Assembly (NCBI GenBank): GCA_046705265.1
Contig: JBJKQL010000118.1
Span: 1 to 5,825, forward strand
Length of the DNA: 5,825 nt
Direction of reading: 5' to 3'
From: JAJYTL01 sp046705265
GTDB taxonomy: Bacteria > Pseudomonadota > Alphaproteobacteria > Ferrovibrionales > Ferrovibrionaceae
How positions within the stretch are numbered: the first letter of the stretch is position 1; every line of letters starts with the position of its first letter. The notes below the pieces were generated by a model. It saw only the letters and a program-made list of their open reading frames with translations. It was not told the DNA's origin and did no database searches. A program made the translations under genes and the position numbers. This document shows positions 1-5,509 of this stretch, piece by piece.

Positions 1-422
1 CATTGGCCATCGCGGAGAGGCTGGAATGAAATCGCAGATCGTTGATCTGGCTGGATTGGCGTGTCCGAGAATCGCCGCTTGTCCTTCGGCGGAAGATCAA
101 GGCAGGTCTCATCGTATCCCGTCGTCCTTAGCGAAGGGGCCGTTGTGCGGGCGGGAGGATCGCTCGTCTGGAGCGATAGGAATTTTATTCGTTCCGATGC
201 GATGCATCTTCCGTTGCTCAATAGAGAGGGCGTACCCGGTCTCGTCCTGGGGACGCTTGTCGGTGGGAAGTCACCTCGCCGATGCTGCAGAAAATCCGCG
301 GAAAGCAAGCTTTTGGCACCGGGCGAGAAGCATACAATCTACCGAACGCTAGGGTGGCGCCGAGGTGAAGATGCGATATCGTGAGAGTGGCTTTGGCCTC
401 GAACCCGTTGTAAAACGTGTAT
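1..422. other. Gene-poor stretch upstream of the toxin-antitoxin pair
   Basis: I find no gene here that I can support. Two overlapping + strand reading frames of about 107 codons (26-352 and 61-384) run through it. Their translations resemble no family I know, they are rich in Arg and Ser as shadow frames of GC-rich DNA tend to be, and neither has a good ribosome-binding site at its first start. The stretch holds one perfect hairpin (159-177, listed separately). It also has a Shine-Dalgarno-like GAGG at 362-365, five bases before an ATG at 371 that is out of frame with the antitoxin gene. The promoter of the toxin-antitoxin pair should lie in the right half, but I see no convincing -35/-10 pair. 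Confidence 0.5.
159..177. other. Perfect 7-bp hairpin, possible terminator or operator
   Basis: ATCGCTC (159-165) and GAGCGAT (171-177) are exact inverted complements around a five-base loop. A weakly T-rich stretch (ATTTTATT) follows a few bases later. This could be a weak rho-independent terminator of a + strand gene to the left of the window, or a protein-binding palindrome. The stem is short, moderately GC-rich and not followed directly by a T run, so the terminator reading is weak. Confidence 0.2.
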
Positions 423-719
423 ATGAAAAGGCGCGATGCGATCATTGCTCTGAGGGAGCAAACCAATGCTATCAAGGCACTGGGAGCGACAGGGTTATAT
501 TTGTTCGGATCTACGGTACGTGACGGAGCCACCACGGTAAGCGATCTTGATCTAGTTATTGATTATGATCGTAGTGGGCACTTTTCCCTCGTTGAACTCG
601 TCGGCATCAAGCAATTCCTCGAAGGCCGCTTAGGCATTCCGGTCGATTTGACCACGCGGGACAGTTTGGACCCGTTTCTTCGACGCCGAATCGAAGCCTC
701 GGCCGAAAAAATCTTTTGA
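423..719 (+). CDS. mntA: MNT-domain nucleotidyltransferase antitoxin (MntA-like)
   Basis: This is a 98-residue minimal nucleotidyltransferase, the antitoxin half of an MntA/HepT (MNT-HEPN) pair. In characterised pairs MntA neutralises its HEPN RNase partner by adding AMP to a tyrosine next to the HEPN active site. The polymerase-beta-like signature GSx10DxD is intact: GS at residues 29-30, then D41 and D43 within SDLDLVIDYD. A third acidic residue, D75, lies in the IPVDL strand, so all three expected metal ligands are present. The length is normal for the family. I chose ATG 423 because MKRRDAIIALRE is the usual family N-terminus; an in-frame GTG at 417 would add only two residues. Neither start has a clear Shine-Dalgarno sequence. 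The stop TGA (717-719) overlaps the next gene's ATG by one base, implying translational coupling. The family assignment is firm; the AMP-transfer activity is inferred from the family. Confidence 0.9.
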   Translation: MKRRDAIIALREQTNAIKALGATGLYLFGSTVRDGATTVSDLDLVIDYDRSGHFSLVELVGIKQFLEGRLGIPVDLTTRDSLDPFLRRRIEASAEKIF

Positions 720-1088
720 TGGAACGATTGGTCCGTCCTGCGGTTCGAGCGATTCTCGAGGCGATCGACGGGATTGAAAGCGCCACTCGCGGAAAGACTG
801 TCGAGGACTATGGCCGCGATTGGCTCCTTCGCCATGGCGTCCAACGCGGGATTGAAATTATCTCGGAGGCCACCCGTCGCATTCCACCGGAGCTTCAAGA
901 AACCCAGCCGCAGATTCTGTGGGCCCAGATCATGGGGTTGGCCCCAGATCATGGAGATTGGCAAGGTGCTCCGGCATGAGTACCACCGGATTTCCGATAC
1001 AGTGATCTGGAATGTCGTGCGAGAGTACCTCTCGCTCCTAAGAGCTGCCGTATCTGCGATCGACGCTGAACTAAAGGAAGGCTTGTAA
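719..1088 (+). pseudogene. hepT: HEPN-domain toxin (HepT-like, DUF86), frameshifted by a duplication
   Basis: This is the toxin half of the pair, normally a HEPN-fold RNase. As written, the frame from ATG 719 reads 86 residues and stops at 979, with an unrelated tail after WAQIM. The missing C-terminal half is intact in another frame, from about 954 to the TAA at 1086-1088. It reads EIGKVLRHEYHRI, then TVIWNVVREYLSLLRAA, typical of DUF86/HepT proteins. A near-perfect tandem duplication (924-942 and 943-962) adds a net 19 bases at the junction. Deleting 19 bases there gives WAQIMEIGKVLRHEY in one frame and a 116-residue protein of normal length. The His and Tyr of the HEPN RX4HXY motif are present in HEY, but the position of the motif Arg is occupied by Gly (IGK for the usual RN). 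Loss of the toxin with a kept antitoxin is the safe direction of decay. A sequencing error is less likely, because the two copies differ from each other. Confidence 0.85.
924..962 (+). repeat. Diverged tandem duplication that breaks the toxin frame
   Basis: The copies are 924-942 (19 bases) and 943-962 (20 bases). Their first 12 bases, CCCAGATCATGG, are identical. The rest differs by one substitution and one missing base in the first copy, giving 18 of 20 aligned positions identical. The net extra length of 19 bases is not a multiple of three and causes the frameshift in the HEPN gene. The right-hand copy matches the codons expected for the family (MEIG), so the left-hand copy is probably the surplus, degenerating one. 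Confidence 0.85.
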
Positions 1089-1314
1089 GTTCAGCGTCTG
1101 TCCCGACGGCGGTTTTGCGCCACCAATTGTGATTTGGTCGAAAAGGCAAAGACAGTCCCTACATTCGTGTGCGTAAGGAGTTTTGGATGCCGCCTCCATG
1201 GCGCAGGCGCGCCTTCTTGCTGGCCTGCATCCGAAACTGTTCAGAAGGCCGGTCGAGTTCACGGACTGCTTGCCGAATAAAGGGTTGACGAAGTCGCGCG
1301 GGGAGAAGCCGTGT
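1089..1314. other. Intergenic stretch between convergent operons, no supported gene
   Basis: This is the first part of the gap between the end of the toxin gene (+ strand) and the end of the helicase operon (- strand). I see no strong rho-independent terminator for either side. Open frames on both strands have no recognisable family. Given the transposase-like remnant just to the right, this is probably eroded mobile-element or island DNA, but nothing within it proves that. Confidence 0.4.
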
Positions 1315-1440
1315 CGTTTCCCGATCCAGTTCCTGCTTGACGGCAGCGGTCCGGCGTCACCCGAAGTCGGTGATCCTGATGGCCCTATAATGCTCAGCCG
1401 AGCGGTGCATGGCACCGAACATAAGCTTGAGACCTGGCGT
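1315..1440 (-). mobile_element. Probable C-terminal remnant of an IS256-family transposase
   Basis: Read on the minus strand from 1440, the frame gives TPGLKLMFGAMHRSAEHYRA, then IRITDFG, a stop (TGA at 1357-1359), and on in the same frame RRTAAVKQELDRET. This resembles the C-terminus of IS256-family (mutator-type) transposases of alphaproteobacteria as I remember it. There a stretch like MFAVMIRASERWRAI is followed by a TEFERRQMAAVRKELD-type motif. The stop falls where the family has Arg, so a CGA-to-TGA change would explain it. Another stop in this frame lies at 1468-1470. The N-terminal and catalytic DDE parts are absent, so this is a fossil. The assignment rests on recalled family motifs and is only moderately sure; terminal inverted repeats were not found. 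Confidence 0.45.
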
Positions 1441-1516
1441 CCGGGCAGAAGAGCCGTATCCCTTGCACTACGATCGTTCTCGGTCGCAACCGTCACGTTT
1501 GTGAATCCGTCGATCG

Positions 1517-2710
1517 TCACGCGGTCCTCCCGCTAAGATTTCCCGCGCCGACGGAATCGGACGTTTGCGCCGTGCCGCACCTCGGGCAGGACTGTGGATG
1601 ACAGGCGCGGCACCATCGGCTGGAGCAGGCGGGGCAGAGTTCTTGGCCGGCGGCTTCGGTGAGATGCAGGCTGGCGTCGCAGACAAGGCGCGTGCGGCCA
1701 AGGCCGAGGCCCCATTCACAGAGGGGCGGCTCGGCCTGGCGGAGGGCGGGGTGCCAGTCCAGAGCGATCGTTCGCTCGTTCTTGCGCCGCTTGATCAGGA
1801 TCTCGAGCCGCTGCACCGGCACCAGAAGTTCGAGCGCCTGCACGCCGGTGACGCTGACGCTCAGCGCGTAATTGTGGCGAAGATCCTCGAGCTTGGCGCC
1901 GTATTCGCCCTCGATCGCGGCGATCCGTGCCCGCTCCCGCAGCCGGTCGGCTTCGGCCTTTTCACCCGCCACGCCCTCGAGGGCCGCTGCGCGTTTAAGC
2001 GCCAGGGCGCGGAGGTCGTCGTGATAGGCATGCACCCGATCGCGGTCGCGCTCGAGACGGCGGCGCATGGCGCCGACGAAGGGTGCAAGCTCCTGGCGCA
2101 CGAGATGATCCAGCATCGGTTGAATGCGTCGCGCGAGCGCGGCCGTGGTCCAACGCGGCCCGGCTTGCTCAAGCAGGGATGCCTCTGGCGGTTGCCATTC
2201 ATCGGCTTCGGCGAGGAGCGTCCGCAGGCGGAAAACCAGATCTCCGAGCGTCGCGCCGGTGCCGAGATTGAGGCTGAGCCAGAGCAGGCCTTCCCGCTTC
2301 TCGTCGGAGATGGCGGTATAGCGGCATGCCAGAATGAGACAGCGTGTCCAGGCCGGCGTCATCTTCTGAAAGCGCCAGGTGGCGTTCGGAAGTTCGAGAG
2401 CGTGTTCCAAGATGCGCTCAGGCGCCCCCGGCACGGGTCGCGGTTCGGCCAGCGCGAGCTGGCGTTCGGCCCATTGCCCGCGATCGCCGACGAGGCCACC
2501 GAATTTCTCCAGCCAGTCACCTTCGAGACCAACCCGGACGGCATCTCCGCCGACGTCCGGGCCGAAACCGAGCCGGGCAAACTCGGACCATCCCATGGCG
2601 TGGCGGAGTGCAGCAGGGGACAGCACGGCAAGATTGTCCGTCCCCTCGGATTCGACAACCGCTCCCTCCTCCTGGAGAAGCGCGGCGACGAAATCGCGTA
2701 GGGTTTCCAT
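1517..2710 (-). CDS. Unknown coiled-coil protein with C-terminal zinc ribbon, partner of the helicase
   Basis: This is a 397-residue protein I cannot assign to a named family. Residues 1-200 look like a mixed helical domain with many Trp, Leu and Ala and no catalytic motif that I know. Residues about 205-285 are strongly charged and helical (Arg/Glu/Ala-rich, including RRRLERDRDRVHAYHDDLRA), probably a coiled coil. A strand-rich segment with VPVQRLEILIKRRK follows. The C-terminus is cysteine-rich: C331 and C344, then CxxC at 359/362, CxxC at 367/370 followed by H371, and CxxC at 375/378. That is enough for one or two zinc sites, as in zinc ribbons that bind nucleic acid or protein. It begins six bases after the helicase stop, with GAGG of the stop region acting as ribosome-binding site, so the two are surely cotranscribed. 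Likely role, inferred: adaptor or substrate-recognition subunit for the helicase. No signal peptide or membrane segment is seen, so it should be cytoplasmic. Confidence 0.85.
   Translation of the reverse strand: METLRDFVAALLQEEGAVVESEGTDNLAVLSPAALRHAMGWSEFARLGFGPDVGGDAVRVGLEGDWLEKFGGLVGDRGQWAERQLALAEPRPVPGAPERILEHALELPNATWRFQKMTPAWTRCLILACRYTAISDEKREGLLWLSLNLGTGATLGDLVFRLRTLLAEADEWQPPEASLLEQAGPRWTTAALARRIQPMLDHLVRQELAPFVGAMRRRLERDRDRVHAYHDDLRALALKRAAALEGVAGEKAEADRLRERARIAAIEGEYGAKLEDLRHNYALSVSVTGVQALELLVPVQRLEILIKRRKNERTIALDWHPALRQAEPPLCEWGLGLGRTRLVCDASLHLTEAAGQELCPACSSRWCRACHPQSCPRCGTAQTSDSVGAGNLSGRTA
1518..1531 (-). promoter_or_regulatory. Ribosome-binding site with GTGA stop/start overlap
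   Basis: Read on the minus strand, GGGAGGACCGCGTGA combines a near-consensus Shine-Dalgarno, a five-base spacer, and a GTG whose last two bases form part of the TGA stop of the upstream gene. The two preceding starts of this operon have much weaker sites. This supports a real third cistron at this point in the ancestral operon. Confidence 0.5.
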
Positions 2711-2716
2711 CCGGCC

Positions 2717-5041
2717 TCAGTGGGTCTCGAATTCGGTGCCGAATAGGGTCTCGTCGAGCACCTTGGTATTTTCGTGCTGCTGGCGAGCCTCCTCCAGGCG
2801 CTGGCCGAGCGCATCGAAGGCGCCGACTCGCCCGGCCTCCGTCGTTTCGAGCCAGGCGTCGAGGACGAGCTCGGCGAAATCGCGCTCCTCCTCGATGCCG
2901 CCTAATATGGCGCCGACCTCTCCCACCACGAGCTCGAACATCGCGATTTTCTCGTCGAGCAGGCGGAGGACGGCCTCCTCGACCGTGCCGCGTGTCGCCA
3001 GGTTGAAGACGAAGACGTCGCGCTCCTGCCCGATCCGGTCGATGCGCCCGATTCGCTGCTCGATTGCCATCGGGTTCCAGGGGACGTCGAAATTGATCAG
3101 CGTGTTGCAGAACTGGATGTTGCGGCCTTCACCGCCGGATTCGGTCGACAGCAGAACCGGCGCTTGATCGCGGAAGGCCGCAATCGCGGCATCCTTATCC
3201 GGGCCGCTCATGCTGCCGTCAAAACGCGCGAAGACGATTCCGTTTCCGGTCAGGAGTTCGGCGAGATGATCGAGGGTTCGGCGATAGCGGACAAAGACGA
3301 GCTTCTTTTCCGCCGGATTGCGACGCAACAGGTCGAGCAGCGCCGCTTCCTTGGCACCCTTCCCAACGCCCGTCCATCGGCCGGCCAGCGCCCGCCAGCC
3401 GGCGGCGTCAGTTTGCCCGGCGGCGAAGCGCTCCAAGGCGCCCGCCGCGGCGGCTGGAGAGGAGCCTGCCGCCCCGAGGAGATGATGCAGCGCCATGCGA
3501 TGGCGCGTGATGCCGCCTGCGGCGGCAAGATCACGCAGCCGAGTGGCAAGATCCCGGTAGATTTCGGCTTCGGCCTGACCCGGGTCGACGCGCAGCGTCG
3601 CCGCTTGCCGGCGCGGCATCCGCAGCGCGACGCGGGCGCGCGTGTTGCGGATCATGGCGCCTCGCATGAGGTCGCGAAGACGACCGGGGTCGGCCGGCTG
3701 CCGCGGCTTTCCCGTGACCATGTGTGCCGCGCGAAACTCCTTCAAGGTCTTGAAGATGCCCGGCTTGAGAAGGGTCAGGATGTTGTAGAGCTCCTTCAAG
3801 TCGTTCTGGACGGGCGTCGCCGAGAGCAGCAACAGAAAACGCTTGTTGAGCCCATCGACAAGCTTATAGCCCAGACTCGAACGATCGCGGAGATGATGCG
3901 CCTCATCGACGATGACAATGTCGAAGCCGCGTTCGCAAAGGCGCCGGGCGTGCTCACCGCGCCGCGCCACGGCAAGCGAGGCGATGATCCGCGGCTGCGA
4001 CCAAAAGCGCTCCGGATCGTCGCGCAACAGCGAATCATGGGTCGACGCGCAGGCGATTCCGAACTTGGTCGCGAGTTCTTCACGCCATTGCCCGACCAGC
4101 GAGGCGGGAACCAGAACCAAGGCACTCTCCACCATTCCGCGCAGCAGATACTCTTTCAGGACCATTCCGGCTTCGATGGTCTTGCCGAGACCGACCTCGT
4201 CCGCCAGCAGCACCCGGCCGCGGAATTGCTTCAAGACCTTGCGGACGGTCTCAACCTGATGCCAAAGGGTTTCTATTCCTGCGAGATGCGGAACGCAGAG
4301 AAGTTCGTCGAACCCTTGCGCAAGGCCGAAGCGCGCGAGACTTTGTCGCAGGCGAAACCACTCGCCGGAGTCCGGCGCACACTCGATGGCTCCCCAAAGC
4401 GGCCGCAGATCGAATTCGGTGGCAACTGGGATGTCGATTTTTGGGAGCGGCAACCGTGGCGGGGTGGCCGGTGCGACAGAAGCGGGGGCGGGGACCACAG
4501 GCGACGCCCGACTCTTTTCCGGCAGCGCCGCGACTTGACGGGATGCCGCTGCTTTTACATTGGACTTGCGGGTTCCACGAAATGTCTTTCGCTGCGCGGG
4601 CTTCCCGAGGCCGAGAATCGCGTTGAGCTGCGCCACGAGCCAGGGATATCGCTCAACGCCGGCGGGGAAGGCTCGGACGGCGTTGCCGTGAAAGTCCAGA
4701 GCGTGACGCTCGATCAGCGCCCGGGCCGGTCCGAGCTTCTTTTGTTGGGCAAGCGCCAGCGCGTGCAGCAGGTGGTCCGTTGCGGTGGGCCGGTAGCGCT
4801 TTGAGAGCCGCTTGAGGAAAACCAGGGCGCGCTCGGGCTGCTGATCGAGAAGGGCGGCCGTGGCGGCGAGGCAGAGAATGACGGCATCCCCGGGACAGGC
4901 GCGCACCGCCGATTCGGCGAGCGGCAGAAAATCCGAATGTCGACTTCGGTCGGCAAAGAGCGCACTCAAGGCCTCCGCCCAGTCGTCGGGATCGGTAGCC
5001 GACGGATCTTGGCGTAGGTCCTTGACGGCGGATACTGGCAT
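2717..5041 (-). CDS. SNF2/RapA-like superfamily 2 helicase with N-terminal TPR-like region
   Basis: This is a 774-residue ATP-dependent translocase of the SNF2 group, closest in style to RapA/HepA-like enzymes. Residues 1-150 are helical with TPR-like repeats (LDQQPERALVFLKRL, AQQKKLGPARALIERHA). A basic, Pro/Ala-rich linker follows to about 205. The ATPase core then shows all motifs: a Q-motif-like RFGLAQGFDELL near 237-248, Walker A ADEVGLGKT at 280-288, motif Ia LVPASLVGQW at 310-319, DEAH at 379-382, motif III LSATPVQN at 406-413, motif IV KLVFVRYR near 580-587, motif V STESGGEGRN at 632-641 and motif VI QRIGRIDRIGQ at 662-672, with the expected arginines. I see no nuclease, methylase or bromo/chromo domain. 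It should use ATP to move on or remodel DNA or protein-DNA complexes in the cytoplasm. The start ATG 5041 has no clear Shine-Dalgarno. It is the first gene of a tight operon with the zinc-ribbon gene. The fold is firm; the substrate is unknown. Confidence 0.95.
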   Translation of the reverse strand: MPVSAVKDLRQDPSATDPDDWAEALSALFADRSRHSDFLPLAESAVRACPGDAVILCLAATAALLDQQPERALVFLKRLSKRYRPTATDHLLHALALAQQKKLGPARALIERHALDFHGNAVRAFPAGVERYPWLVAQLNAILGLGKPAQRKTFRGTRKSNVKAAASRQVAALPEKSRASPVVPAPASVAPATPPRLPLPKIDIPVATEFDLRPLWGAIECAPDSGEWFRLRQSLARFGLAQGFDELLCVPHLAGIETLWHQVETVRKVLKQFRGRVLLADEVGLGKTIEAGMVLKEYLLRGMVESALVLVPASLVGQWREELATKFGIACASTHDSLLRDDPERFWSQPRIIASLAVARRGEHARRLCERGFDIVIVDEAHHLRDRSSLGYKLVDGLNKRFLLLLSATPVQNDLKELYNILTLLKPGIFKTLKEFRAAHMVTGKPRQPADPGRLRDLMRGAMIRNTRARVALRMPRRQAATLRVDPGQAEAEIYRDLATRLRDLAAAGGITRHRMALHHLLGAAGSSPAAAAGALERFAAGQTDAAGWRALAGRWTGVGKGAKEAALLDLLRRNPAEKKLVFVRYRRTLDHLAELLTGNGIVFARFDGSMSGPDKDAAIAAFRDQAPVLLSTESGGEGRNIQFCNTLINFDVPWNPMAIEQRIGRIDRIGQERDVFVFNLATRGTVEEAVLRLLDEKIAMFELVVGEVGAILGGIEEERDFAELVLDAWLETTEAGRVGAFDALGQRLEEARQQHENTKVLDETLFGTEFETH

Positions 5042-5509
5042 TAAGGTCCGGTTCCGGATGCGGATCAGTGTCGTCGCTCGACCAAGAGGCTACTTGCCGC
5101 TCCGACCCTGATCAAGGCTTGTCCGCAGATTTCAGCCGGCAGCCGCTGAACCTCCGTTCCGGTGACGGCTCCGATCTCGTAAGTCTTTGCTAAGGTTCTC
5201 CAAAAGGACGGCACGCCCGATTCGGGAGCGATGCCGCGGGACGAATACGACTCGGAAGGACGACGGGTAGGATGGGATATCGATCCGGTATCGCGACATC
5301 GCGCCGGTGCGACTCGGCGAAGGCGCTGTGCCAGCCTGGGCGGGTCGGAGCCGGGCATTCTCTTGAGGGAGTGCCTTTGGTGCTGCGCTGTGCGATGGCG
5401 AGGCATTAGATTTTCGAACGGGTCCCGGCACGTTGCCGCGATCGCCCCATCAATAGGTCTGCATTCATTTCCGAGGAATGCGGGACAAACGGGTTATGAC
5501 CGGCTCTCC
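5042..5509. other. Stretch upstream of the helicase operon, no convincing gene
   Basis: This must contain the promoter of the helicase operon, but I see no convincing -35/-10 pair on the minus strand. Two overlapping minus-strand frames are open here. One (5065-5406) ends 23 bases before the helicase start and contains GVPSFWRTLAKTYEIGA. The other (5132-5431) contains MSRYRIDIPSYPSSFR. Both pieces look more protein-like than their surroundings, and a single frameshift would join them, so a broken small gene upstream of the helicase is possible. I recognise neither piece, and GC-rich noncoding DNA often yields frames of this size. Confidence 0.35.

Larger units (their letters stand above)
1071..1520 (-). 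pseudogene. Coupled start of a third operon gene, apparently truncated
   Basis: A GTG start (1518-1520) overlaps the TGA stop of the zinc-ribbon gene (1517-1519) as GTGA, a classical arrangement for translational coupling. A strong Shine-Dalgarno GGGAGG ends five bases upstream, at 1526, inside the last codons of the previous gene. The frame begins MTIDGFTNVTVATENDRSAR and stays open for 149 codons to 1071. After about 25 codons, however, the DNA reads as an IS256-like remnant in a different frame, so the rest of this frame is probably not the original protein. I do not recognise the N-terminal residues. What remains is best seen as the 5' stub of a third gene of the helicase operon, or less likely as a small unknown gene. 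Confidence 0.3.

Noticed and set aside
26..384. Two overlapping + strand frames of about 107 codons at the left end
   Set aside because: No recognisable family, no good ribosome-binding site, and translations that look like shadow coding.
563..964. - strand frame of 133 codons across the toxin-antitoxin pair
   Set aside because: It is antisense to the MntA gene and the N-terminal half of HepT, both clearly recognised. It is a shadow frame.
1183..1536. + strand frame of 117 codons in the middle gap
   Set aside because: It is antisense to the transposase-like remnant and the end of the zinc-ribbon gene, without a ribosome-binding site or recognisable motif.
1565..2701. Long + strand open frame of 378 codons opposite the zinc-ribbon gene
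   Set aside because: It is antisense to an intact gene with a clear zinc ribbon and coiled coil; in GC-rich DNA the opposite strand is commonly open. Its translation resembles no family.
3164..4804. Long + strand open frame of 546 codons opposite the helicase
   Set aside because: It lies wholly antisense to the helicase core, whose motifs are unmistakable. It is a shadow frame.
2717..5041. Helicase as part of a named defence system (DISARM, Zorya, Druantia)
   Set aside because: The SNF2 core alone is shared by many systems. None of the diagnostic partners of those systems (methylase, ZorA/B membrane proteins, Druantia-specific large proteins) is in the window.
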